A DNA stretch of 16,062 bases from an uncultured Nitrososphaerota archaeon (GTDB lineage: Bacteria; Bacillota; Clostridia; Oscillospirales; Ruminococcaceae): assembly GCA_934869045.1 (NCBI GenBank), contig CAKXAF010000016.1, forward strand, positions 1,087-17,148, given 5' to 3'. The stretch's first letter is position 1. The number at the start of each line of letters is the position of its first letter. The position numbers were made by a program, and so were the translations under genes. Positions 1 to 7,250 of this stretch are shown here, one piece after another. Under the pieces are notes generated by a model. It was not told where the DNA came from and did no database searches. It saw only the letters and a program-made list of their open reading frames with translations.

Positions 1-1
1 G

Positions 2-280
2 CTCTACCCGCCGCAGGTCGTGGAGATGATGCGCGCCGGAATCCGCCTATTCGGCCGGAAACTGCCGGGGTTTGGGGCGGCGGATGCGGTGCTGACCGGC
101 CCGGAGACCCGGACATCCAGCCCCGTGCGGATCTCCCGCGGCGAGGATCTGCAGTCCCCGGCGGTGCAGGGTCTGTATCCCTGCGGCGAGGGCGCAGGCT
201 ACGCGGGAGGAATCATGAGCGCCGCTGTGGATGGCGTGCGCATCGCCCTGCATATCCTGGCGGAGTACGCTGCAGATTAG
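2..280 (+). CDS. FAD-dependent dehydrogenase-like protein, C-terminal fragment (5' truncated)
   Basis: The reading frame is open from the first bases of the window and ends at TAG (278-280), leaving about 92 C-terminal residues. The tail GLYPCGEGAGYAGGIMSAA is the closing motif of NAD(P)/FAD-dependent oxidoreductases of the COG2509 type ('uncharacterized FAD-dependent dehydrogenase'), in which the glycine-rich GEGAGYAGGI segment contacts the flavin. A GTG at position 20 is internal, because the frame continues upstream without a stop. The substrate of this family is not established. It converges on the GH36 gene and is separated from it by a strong terminator, so it is probably not part of the sugar locus. 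Family assignment rests on this one motif and the tail context. Confidence 0.75.
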   Translation, partial: LYPPQVVEMMRAGIRLFGRKLPGFGAADAVLTGPETRTSSPVRISRGEDLQSPAVQGLYPCGEGAGYAGGIMSAAVDGVRIALHILAEYAAD

Positions 281-322
281 GTGTAAAGCATTCAGAGATG
301 GATGGGCTGCCATTGATAACCG

Positions 323-374
323 GCGGGACAAAAAACGGGTACAGCTCATCGACTGTACCCGTTTTTTGTCCCGC
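323..374. terminator. Perfect 22-bp bidirectional intrinsic terminator
   Basis: Arms 323-344 and 353-374 are exact reverse complements around an 8-base loop. The G+C-rich core (CGGGTACAG / CTGTACCCG) is flanked by A6 on the left and T6 on the right, so either strand's transcript forms a stem followed by a U-run. It lies between the convergent FAD-protein gene (stop at 280) and the GH36 gene (minus-strand stop at 381) and can serve both. Confidence 0.93.
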
Positions 375-380
375 TGTTTC

Positions 381-2438
381 TCAGATCATGATCGAAACCG
401 CCGCTCCGCCCGAGGATGGAATCTCCGCCTCATAAAAATCCCCATTCTTCCGGAAAGGAACATCCAAGCCGTTGCTCAGGACCTGCTTCACCGGCTGCGT
501 GCTGGCGAACAGGAAAGTCCCGCCCTCACGGAGCACCACGGTCCGGCCGGCTGTGCCGGAGATGGTTTTGGGCGCGATAAATTTTTCCTTCAGACCGAAG
601 GGAGCGAAGCCGTTCTCGACCGGAACCAGCAGGTAAAGCCGGAAATCATCGGCGTTTTCCAGCTGGAGTGGCAGCCGCTCCCTGCCGGAGAGAAACGCTG
701 TTTCCCCGGTGAACCGCTCAAACACCGCGTAGGATTTTTCCTCGTCCAGGCCGAAGTCCGCCAGCCCGATGGAGCCTTCCGCCGCGCCGTCGCCGGTGTG
801 GAGGTGGAAAGCTGCCGCCGCCGCCCCTTCGCCGCACCGGCTGAATACCTTGAAGGGCGCCTGAGATTGCTCCGGATTATGGGTGAGGCAGTCCCGCGCT
901 GGAACCGCTGGACAGTCGCAGCGGAGGATCCGCCCGTCAGAGAGGATCAGCGGTTCCAGCACTTCTTTGCGGCTCCGTCCAATGGTATCGCTGACGTAGA
1001 TGGGTCCGCCGCTGACGGCCCGGAGAACGCTGTTTTTTACCCCCTGACTGTCGTCGGTCCACCACATATCCCAGTCGCACCAGAGAAAGCTCCCCTGTAC
1101 CAAGGAATTGTAGGAGCACTGAAGAATGTGCTTGGCGAACCAGGGCCGGTTCTCCGGCAGAAAATCGTCGCTGGCCCGGGAGATAGCGGATGCCGGACGG
1201 TGCCACATGTTTTCGTTGGCCATGCCCATACAGTTGATGAGCCGGCCGTCGAAGCAGATCCCCACCGACGCCTCCATGGCCCGGTGGACCTGGCCGGCCA
1301 CTTCGCCCACCGGCGCAAAGCCGTGGTAGTACCGGCGAAGGGTACTCTGATTGTCAATTTTCAGGAAGTCCACGCCGCATTCCTCTAAAAAGCGGTGGTA
1401 GGCAAAGTAAAAATCGAAGGCCTTCGGAAAGTGGAAATCCGGCACCAGTCTGCCGTTAGCGCCTTCCATCAGATCCCCGCCAAAGTCCCGGGCAAGCTCC
1501 CCTTCCGGGTCAATGCCGCTCCAGTAGCCGCTGGTGGGATGCCAGATGCCGACACGGACTCCAAATTCCTCCTTCAGCCGCCGGACACAGTGTCCAAGCC
1601 CCTCCGGAAAGCGGTAGGGATCCCCTTCAAAGGAGTTGAGCATGGTGCTGTGGCGGGAGTCCAGAACCGCCTTGTAGCTGGGATGCTCAATGTCGTAAAG
1701 GCCCTTGACGTCTCCCCACATGTCATCGATGATGATCCAACGGACGGGAATGCCTTTTTCCTGGAATTCTGCGCATTTTTCCGCCAGCCCTTCCTCGCTG
1801 ACCCGGATCTGCAAGGCGTCCCAGCTGCACCAGCCCAGATATTCGAAAAGCTCCGGATACCGCCGTCCCTCCCGGGAGGGGTAGTTCCCAGGCAGCAGGG
1901 AGAGCCCTGCATCCGCACATTGCTGAGCCAATGCCCAGGGGTCGTTCCCCTCGGCAATGACAAAGGCCAGCCCCCGGCATTCCTTCAGGCCCGGGCACCA
2001 GCTGGCCATCCGAAGCGTGAGCCCATCTTCACCGCCGCCGAGCACCGCTTTATACTGCTCTCCGCAGACTGGGAGCAGATAGCCGAAGGAGCCGTCCTCC
2101 CGTTCCCAGAGCAGAGCTTGGGTTTGTTCCGGCACAGCAGAGGGATCCTCCGGAAACTCCGGGCGGCACCAGTATTCGCTGTGCTGGCGGTCTGCCATCA
2201 TCCGGCGGCCTGTTGGAAGGGAAAGGCCGATTCGCAGCCCATCTTCGGGGTCGAAAGAGCCTTTTTCCAGCTGTGCGGACACAAACACCGCCGCCGCGCC
2301 GCCGTGTTCCTTCACCGTGATTTCCGCATAAGCGCCGGGCGAACTCCAGCAGCCGTTCTGCTTTTCCAGCGGAATCCGGCCTGTTTCGGTGCGGACCGTG
2401 ATGCGTAGACGGTCAAGCAGATTCTTGATCTCCTCCAT
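381..2438 (-). CDS. GH36-family alpha-galactosidase / raffinose synthase-like glycosidase
   Basis: This 685-residue protein has no signal peptide, so it should act in the cytoplasm on an imported alpha-galactoside or similar oligosaccharide. A beta-sandwich-like N-terminal region is followed by a TIM barrel with LGWCSWDA (about residues 201-208) and WIIIDDMW (234-241). The likely nucleophile is Asp362 in FLKIDNQ and the likely acid/base lies in RASDDF (Asp424/425); CDWDMWW at 454-460 is typical of the raffinose-synthase (Sip1-like) branch of GH36. The ATG at 2438 is chosen over an upstream in-frame start at 2474 because AAGGAGG precedes it by a few bases. It is the last gene of the minus-strand cluster but has its own promoter and operator. 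Family is well supported; substrate and the choice between hydrolysis and transfer are not. Confidence 0.9.
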   Translation of the reverse strand: MEEIKNLLDRLRITVRTETGRIPLEKQNGCWSSPGAYAEITVKEHGGAAAVFVSAQLEKGSFDPEDGLRIGLSLPTGRRMMADRQHSEYWCRPEFPEDPSAVPEQTQALLWEREDGSFGYLLPVCGEQYKAVLGGGEDGLTLRMASWCPGLKECRGLAFVIAEGNDPWALAQQCADAGLSLLPGNYPSREGRRYPELFEYLGWCSWDALQIRVSEEGLAEKCAEFQEKGIPVRWIIIDDMWGDVKGLYDIEHPSYKAVLDSRHSTMLNSFEGDPYRFPEGLGHCVRRLKEEFGVRVGIWHPTSGYWSGIDPEGELARDFGGDLMEGANGRLVPDFHFPKAFDFYFAYHRFLEECGVDFLKIDNQSTLRRYYHGFAPVGEVAGQVHRAMEASVGICFDGRLINCMGMANENMWHRPASAISRASDDFLPENRPWFAKHILQCSYNSLVQGSFLWCDWDMWWTDDSQGVKNSVLRAVSGGPIYVSDTIGRSRKEVLEPLILSDGRILRCDCPAVPARDCLTHNPEQSQAPFKVFSRCGEGAAAAAFHLHTGDGAAEGSIGLADFGLDEEKSYAVFERFTGETAFLSGRERLPLQLENADDFRLYLLVPVENGFAPFGLKEKFIAPKTISGTAGRTVVLREGGTFLFASTQPVKQVLSNGLDVPFRKNGDFYEAEIPSSGGAAVSIMI

Positions 2439-2479
2439 AAATACCTCCTTCTTTCTGAAAAACCGGGAAGTCACTTAAA

Positions 2480-2524
2480 CATTAACGTTAATGAAATTGT
2501 AGCATATTCCTCCCCCTCTGTCAA
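2480..2524 (-). promoter_or_regulatory. Sigma-A promoter of the GH36 gene with overlapping palindromic operator
   Basis: On the minus strand, TTGACA (2524-2519) and TACAAT (2501-2496) are separated by exactly 17 bases, and TGC before the -10 gives an extended -10. Just downstream, about where transcription starts, lies the perfect 14-bp palindrome CATTAACGTTAATG (2480-2493). Its central CG dyad is typical of LacI-family operators. A repressor bound here would block initiation. No LacI-type gene is visible in the window, so the repressor would be encoded elsewhere. Confidence 0.85.
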
Positions 2525-2550
2525 GAAGAATTGTGGAATCTTTTCGTGCC

Positions 2551-2577
2551 CCGCCCACCCCGAAAGGGGATGGGCGG
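2551..2577. terminator. Stem-loop between the AraC regulator and the GH36 gene
   Basis: CCGCCCA (2551-2557) plus CCCC pair with GGGG plus TGGGCGG (2571-2577), giving 11 base pairs with one bulged A. The top-strand loop is GAAA; the minus-strand transcript has UUUC. On the minus strand it follows the regulator stop by about 7 bases and precedes the GH36 promoter. It lacks a T-run, so it may be a weak or Rho-assisted terminator or a 3'-end stabiliser. Confidence 0.6.
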
Positions 2578-2583
2578 CTATGG

Positions 2584-4839
2584 TTACTTCTTGGGCCGGT
2601 AGGATCCGGGGGTGATGGCCTCAAATTTCTTAAAAACACGGATGAAGGAATTTAAATTGTCAAAGCCTACCTGTTGGGCGACCTCGGTGATGGAGAGGTG
2701 CTTTTCGGAAAGAAGCTGCTTTCCCCGGTTGATCCGGATCCGGTTGATGTAATCGTGTAATCCCACGCCGGTGGTATTTTTGAAAATTTTAGAAAGATAG
2801 GAAAGGTTTTTTCCGAGATAGCCGGCCAGCTGCGTGGCGTTGAAATCCACCTCACTGTAGTGGGCGTCCACGCATTGAATGATCTCACGGATGAGGGGCT
2901 GCTCCGTTTCTTCCTCCGGCTTCTGGCGGTAGGTACTGCACAAAAGGTCCAGCAAAGCCTTCATCTGCTTTTGCGCCTCCGGAGGCTCTGCGGCAGTCAA
3001 AAAGCCATTGGTCATTCGGGTGAGTCCGTCCCGCAGCGGCTTTCCTGGTTCAGGGAGCTGCCTGACCGCGCGCCAGACAGCGTTTGCCATCCCGTAAGCA
3101 AAGCTTTGGTAACGGGTTCCCTTGGCCCCGTTCATGCCTCTGCCTGCCCAGCCGCTGCGGAAGCACTCCATTGCGCCATCGGCGTCCCCCAGGCATATCC
3201 GCTGCAAAAACTGCTCCTCCAGCTGGGGAGTGACGCCGAAACCCTCCGGTTCAGCCTGCTGGAAGGTGGGTTCCGCCGCAAACCGACCTTCCTTTTGGTA
3301 GGCCCGTTGTTTCTGTCGGAGACATTCCGCAGCCTCGTGGTAGCAAACACTGACGGTGTCCAGGCTTACACAGAGACGGCTGAGGACCCAGAAAAAACGG
3401 CGGTCCTCCGCAAAAAGGCGGCATTCCTCGCAAAGGATCCGGTAAGTATCCGGGGAGCCGTCCAGATTGACCAAAACCGTGCGGACGCCGTTGATCTGGG
3501 CGGAGTAGAGAGACGCACCGGACCAGCGGTCCAGCAGGCTCTCCTGAAATTGCCCGAAAAGCCGCTCTGCCCCTTCGGGCGTCCCACCTGCCATGGAAAA
3601 AAGCAGGACGCAGAAGCAGCTTCCGGGGAAGGTGATGGAAAAGGAGGATAGGATTTCCCTGGTAATCGGCGTGTCAGTGACATTCCCCAGAAAGACAGAT
3701 TCCAGAAAACGCTCCTGCAGGAATTGCTCCTGCTGTTTCCACACCCGGTTCCATTCCTGGTTGGCGCTGACCACGCTTTGGAAGGTGCGGGAGATCTGCT
3801 CAAAGGCATCCTGGGAGGAGGAGTCCGCGTAGGGGGTGATCTCGTGAAGGATCCGCCGGACTGGCCGGTAATTCTGACACAGAAGGAAAAAAGCCAGCGC
3901 AGATCCCATGGCAATGCTCAGCGCGATAAACAGAAGGCTGCTCTGCCGGAGGGGGCCGGTCTTTTCCTGAATGCTTTGCGCAGAGATCATCATTACGCAG
4001 CGGAATCCCTTCAGTGCAGAGACCTCGCTGTAAAAGACCAGCTGTTCCTCGCCGGAAACCGTGCATTCCAGTTGGCCGGAGCCTTTTGTCATCCGTTCAG
4101 CTTCCGGAAACACCTGAAATTCCTGTGGGGAATTCCCGCTGATGACCCGCCCGCCGCTGTCGAGCAGCATGACCTGGGCAAAGCCGTCAGAGGAGACGCT
4201 TTCCAGGAGGTTCGGCAGGGCGTCCTCACTGAAAATTTGGAACAGCGTCGCCTTGGGTTGGCCGTAGGCGTCGACTGGCAGGCTCTTGACCAGCATCAGT
4301 CGGGGCGGCTTTCCTTCCGGCATCTCTACCAGGTCGATGGAATTGGCTTGATAGCTGTTGATGTAGGAGTCCAGATCCACGTAATAAAGAGGCTCGTCCC
4401 GGAAAACCTCCTGCCGGAACAGTTCCCGGCTGGCGAGGCCGTGGGTAGTCACGATGGTGTCCGCGTTGTTGATATAGAGATAACAGGTGTTGATCGCGGA
4501 AAAGTAGTGGTAACTTTGAATATGGCCGGCGATTTCCACCAGATCCCGGCGATCCTCCAGCGTGCAAGGGGCCGGTTTTTGAATAAAGGCGTTTATCAAA
4601 GTGTTCCGGGAGAGCAGAGTGCTGAAATTGGTGACTTCCGCAATGTAATCATCCAGACGCCGGCTGATTTCCTTCTGGATGGTGGCGTTCATCAAATTGT
4701 ATTCATTGACCAGAAGGGTGTGGGCGTTTTTTAACAGAACCGATCCCAGCGCAATGGGGACGGCCAGGATCAGCAGGTAGGATAGGATCCATTTTATCAA
4801 GACGCTGTTCTTCCATCGAAAAAACCGGGGATGTGCCAT
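2584..4839 (-). CDS. Membrane-anchored AraC-family transcriptional regulator (YesS/YtdP-like)
   Basis: This 751-residue one-component regulator has a transmembrane helix at about residues 12-36, an external ligand-sensing region at about 37-298, and a second helix at 299-321. A cytoplasmic linker follows, with a C-terminal double helix-turn-helix AraC domain at about 650-748 (ATQLAGYLGKNLSYLSKIFK and ITEVAQQVGF motifs). Length and layout match B. subtilis YesS/YtdP, which are found with LplB/LplC-type sugar importers. Start ATG 4839 follows AAAGGAG with an 8-base spacer. It lies downstream of the permeases, so it is probably co-transcribed with transporter 1 and senses an external sugar signal. 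There is no histidine kinase or receiver domain. Architecture is clear; inducer and targets are inferred. Confidence 0.9.
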   Translation of the reverse strand: MAHPRFFRWKNSVLIKWILSYLLILAVPIALGSVLLKNAHTLLVNEYNLMNATIQKEISRRLDDYIAEVTNFSTLLSRNTLINAFIQKPAPCTLEDRRDLVEIAGHIQSYHYFSAINTCYLYINNADTIVTTHGLASRELFRQEVFRDEPLYYVDLDSYINSYQANSIDLVEMPEGKPPRLMLVKSLPVDAYGQPKATLFQIFSEDALPNLLESVSSDGFAQVMLLDSGGRVISGNSPQEFQVFPEAERMTKGSGQLECTVSGEEQLVFYSEVSALKGFRCVMMISAQSIQEKTGPLRQSSLLFIALSIAMGSALAFFLLCQNYRPVRRILHEITPYADSSSQDAFEQISRTFQSVVSANQEWNRVWKQQEQFLQERFLESVFLGNVTDTPITREILSSFSITFPGSCFCVLLFSMAGGTPEGAERLFGQFQESLLDRWSGASLYSAQINGVRTVLVNLDGSPDTYRILCEECRLFAEDRRFFWVLSRLCVSLDTVSVCYHEAAECLRQKQRAYQKEGRFAAEPTFQQAEPEGFGVTPQLEEQFLQRICLGDADGAMECFRSGWAGRGMNGAKGTRYQSFAYGMANAVWRAVRQLPEPGKPLRDGLTRMTNGFLTAAEPPEAQKQMKALLDLLCSTYRQKPEEETEQPLIREIIQCVDAHYSEVDFNATQLAGYLGKNLSYLSKIFKNTTGVGLHDYINRIRINRGKQLLSEKHLSITEVAQQVGFDNLNSFIRVFKKFEAITPGSYRPKK

Positions 4840-4875
4840 GGGGGCAGCTCCTTTCAGTGGTTTGAAAACGCCGAA

Positions 4876-4902
4876 AACGATGCCGGAAGCTCCGGCATCG
4901 TT
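4876..4902. terminator. 12-bp stem-loop between permease 2 and the AraC regulator
   Basis: AACGATGCCGGA (4876-4887) is the exact reverse complement of 4891-4902 around a 3-base loop. On the minus strand the stem ends in TTTT followed by CGGCGTTTTC, a short, imperfect U-tract. It sits 17 bases after the permease stop and about 37 bases before the regulator start. It fits a partial terminator that lowers regulator expression relative to the transporter. Confidence 0.7.
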
Positions 4903-4919
4903 AACGGAGAGAGGGAGGA

Positions 4920-5813
4920 TTATTCTTTTACAGCGCCGATCATCATGCCCTGTACGAAGTATTTCTGAATGAACGGGTAAATGAACAATACCGGCACGGT
5001 GGTCACAATGATGGCTGCGTATTTAAGCAGCTCCCGCACGGCGGTCATTTCCTCCGCAGAGCCTGCCGCAGCGCTGGCGGCCATGGATTCCGCGCTGCCG
5101 GTGATAAGGATCTCCCGCAGGATCAGCTGCAGCGGGAACCGTGTCCGGGTCCGCAGGTAGATGACGGCGTTGAACCATTCGTTCCAGCGGCCCACCGCGT
5201 AATAAAGCCCTACCACCGCGATGGTCGGGATACACAGCGGCAGCATGATCCGGAACAGGATGGTAAAGTCATTGGCCCCATCGATTTTCGCGGACTCCTC
5301 AAGGCTGGGCGGAACTGCGTCGAAGGCTGTCCGCATGACGATCATGTTGTAAGTGCTCAGAGCGTTGGGCAGCAGGATCGCCCAAATGGTGTCGATCATC
5401 CCCATCTGCATAATCCACAGGAAGGTCGGCACCAGCCCGCCGCTGAAATACATGGTGAACATGATGAGGAAGGTGAAGAAGCGCTTCAGGGAATACCCCT
5501 TCCGGGAAAGGGCGTAGGCCCCCAGGAAGGACAGGATCATGCTGATGCAGGTGCCGGCAGTCATGTAAAGCAGCGTGTTCAGAAAGCCCCGGACGATCAT
5601 TGGATTTTTGAACACCAGCTTATAGGTATCCACCTGAAAGCCCAGCGGCTTCCAAAGCACCACGAATTGGTGCATTTTGAACAGCGTGGGGTTGCTGACC
5701 GACGCGAACAGCACGTACACCATGGGGTAAAGGGTCACGATGGCGAGCAGCGTCAAGAAGATGTAGTTGAAGACGTCGAAAACACGTCCGCCGATTGTTT
5801 TTTGCTGTACCAT
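4920..5813 (-). CDS. Carbohydrate ABC transporter permease, LplC/YtcP-like (MalG type, COG0395)
   Basis: A 297-residue inner-membrane subunit of a CUT1 sugar importer. Several hydrophobic helices are visible, starting at about residues 14-36 (VFNYIFLTLLAIVTLYP). The cytoplasmic coupling loop is EESAKIDGAND (172-182), the EAA motif that docks onto the ATPase. The short C-terminus QKYFVQGMMIGAVKE is characteristic of this subfamily. ATG 5813 is preferred over an in-frame GTG at 5828 because GAGGTGG lies just upstream of it and the GTG would overlap the preceding gene. The gap to the upstream permease stop is 8 bases, so the two are translationally close and form the membrane pair. No ATPase gene is present, as is usual for these systems, which share a multitask ATPase. 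Confidence 0.93.
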   Translation of the reverse strand: MVQQKTIGGRVFDVFNYIFLTLLAIVTLYPMVYVLFASVSNPTLFKMHQFVVLWKPLGFQVDTYKLVFKNPMIVRGFLNTLLYMTAGTCISMILSFLGAYALSRKGYSLKRFFTFLIMFTMYFSGGLVPTFLWIMQMGMIDTIWAILLPNALSTYNMIVMRTAFDAVPPSLEESAKIDGANDFTILFRIMLPLCIPTIAVVGLYYAVGRWNEWFNAVIYLRTRTRFPLQLILREILITGSAESMAASAAAGSAEEMTAVRELLKYAAIIVTTVPVLFIYPFIQKYFVQGMMIGAVKE

Positions 5814-5821
5814 ACGCCACC

Positions 5822-6760
5822 TCACCACAGACTGGTCCCGCTCATCCTCCGGCTGAAGGAGTTTGCGAAGACAACCAGCATAAAGTTGATAACCGAATTG
5901 AACAGCCCCACCGCTGCGCTGTAGCTGTAATTCTGCTCGATCAGGCCCTTGCGGTAGACATAGGAGGAGATCACGTCGGCGGTGGAGTAGATATTCTCGT
6001 TGTAAAGCAGGATGATTTTTTCCCAGCCCACGCCCATGATGCTCCCCAGCCGCAGGATAAACATGATGACGATGGTGGGGAGGATGCCGGGAAGGGTGAT
6101 GTGGATCATCCGGCGGAAACGTCCGGCTCCGTCCACGACCGCCGCGTCGTACAGCGTAGGGTCAATGCCCGACAGGGCGGCCAAATAGATGATGGAGCCC
6201 CAGCCGATACCCTGCCAGATTTCGCTGATGATGTAGATGGGCCGGAACATGGCCGGGTCGATGAGCAGTGTTTTGGGTACGCCGCCCAGGGCCTTTACGA
6301 TCCGGATGATGCCGCAAATGACGACGGTGGAAATAAAGTGGGGCAGATAGCTGATGGTCTGTACGGTTTTTTTAAAGTACCGATTTCCCACTTCGTTGAG
6401 CAGAAGGGCCAGAAGAATGCTGGACGGAAAGGAAAAGAGGATGGAGTACAGGCTGATAAGCAGTGTGTTGGTGAAGGTCCGCACAAAATAAGGCCCTGCA
6501 AAAAAGGCACGGAAATGGGTCAGGCCCGTCCAGGGGCTTTCGCCGATCCCCAGTCCCGGCGAAAAGTTTTTAAAGGCGATCTGGATGCCGTAAATGGGGA
6601 TGTAGCAAAAGACGATGTAGTAGGCAAGCACCGGCAGCAGCATCATATAGATATAACGGTATTTGATCAAGTACCTCCGCAGCTTTTGAACCGCCCGTCC
6701 CAGACGGGTCGCCGGTACGGCTTTCTTTGGGGATTTTTTTTCAGATTGAACAGCTTCCAA
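5822..6760 (-). CDS. Carbohydrate ABC transporter permease, LplB/YteP-like (COG4209)
   Basis: A 312-residue partner permease of the same CUT1 importer. The first membrane helix is at about residues 36-56 (YMMLLPVLAYYIVFCYIPIYG), and the EAA coupling loop is DAAVVDGAG (205-211), followed by the usual helix FRRMIHITLPGILPT. It ends in SGTSLW, very like the SGSSLW end of the second-importer permease at 14425-15399. TTG 6760 is chosen as start because AGGAGG lies 7 bases upstream. A longer frame to 6826 would begin without a ribosome site and read through a strong hairpin. Family is certain; substrate is unknown. Confidence 0.92.
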   Translation of the reverse strand: MEAVQSEKKSPKKAVPATRLGRAVQKLRRYLIKYRYIYMMLLPVLAYYIVFCYIPIYGIQIAFKNFSPGLGIGESPWTGLTHFRAFFAGPYFVRTFTNTLLISLYSILFSFPSSILLALLLNEVGNRYFKKTVQTISYLPHFISTVVICGIIRIVKALGGVPKTLLIDPAMFRPIYIISEIWQGIGWGSIIYLAALSGIDPTLYDAAVVDGAGRFRRMIHITLPGILPTIVIMFILRLGSIMGVGWEKIILLYNENIYSTADVISSYVYRKGLIEQNYSYSAAVGLFNSVINFMLVVFANSFSRRMSGTSLW

Positions 6761-6785
6761 GGCTTCTCCTCCTCTTCCAGGCGGC

Positions 6786-6817
6786 TCCCTGCCCCGGCGG
6801 TCAGACCGGGGCAGGGA
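6786..6817. other. 12-bp intercistronic stem-loop between binding protein and permease
   Basis: TCCCTGCCCCGG (6786-6797) pairs perfectly with CCGGGGCAGGGA (6806-6817) around an 8-base loop. It lies 11 bases after the binding-protein stop and 26 bases before the permease TTG. No T-run follows on the minus strand, so it is unlikely to be a full terminator. It may protect the upstream mRNA from 3' decay and lower downstream expression, as described for intercistronic hairpins in malE-malF. Confidence 0.8.
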
Positions 6818-6827
6818 ACAACACACC

Positions 6828-7250
6828 TTATTTCGAACGGTTGTAGTAGCGGTCCAGAGCGGCCTGGGTCAGAGTGGTGTATTCTTCCAATCCCATGCTC
6901 TCTACGGTTGCGACGTATTTGTCAAAGTCGGACAGAGGCAGCTCGCCCATGACGAATTTTGCGTAGGATTCTGAGACGTAGGTGCCGATTTCACTGCTCA
7001 GGGCAGACACCCGTGCGCTCTCCTCGCTGGTCGCAGTGGTCAGCGGCATGGAAGCGGAGCGGGTCCCGTTCCGCTCGGAATTCCAGACAGCCAGGCCCTT
7101 CAAACCCTCCTCTGTGCCGGAGGATTTGCCCAGGACAAGACGGTTGTAGTAATCCATCCCGATGGGGCCGTTCTTCCGGGTATATTTGGTTATGGCAGTG
7201 GCAACGCCCAGCTCGTCAGGGTCATTGATGACCTTGTCGGTCAGCTTGGG
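6828..7250 (-). pseudogene. C-terminal part of the solute-binding protein, beyond an in-frame TGA
   Basis: After the TGA at 7251-7253 the same frame stays open for 140 codons to TAA (6828-6830). It encodes PKLTDKVINDPDELG, then KYTRKNG, and ends FVMGELPLSDFDKYVATVES...ALDRYYNRSK. This is the typical C-terminus of LipO/YtcQ-type binding proteins, in which GEEPL-FDKYV and YQAALDRY-like motifs recur. Joined to the upstream part it gives about 560 residues, the normal family length. The only internal ATG (7157) has no convincing ribosome site, so independent translation is unlikely. It is either the remnant of a recent nonsense mutation, made by readthrough, or the result of a base-call error. 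Confidence 0.8.

Noticed and set aside
231..1388. Plus-strand open frame of 385 codons opposite the GH36 gene
   Set aside because: It runs through the perfect terminator at 323-374 and mirrors GH36 codons; no domain is recognisable.
4861..4880. CcpA (cre) site resembling TGAAAACGCC upstream of the regulator
   Set aside because: The second half does not match the cre consensus (no NWCA end), so it is not supported.
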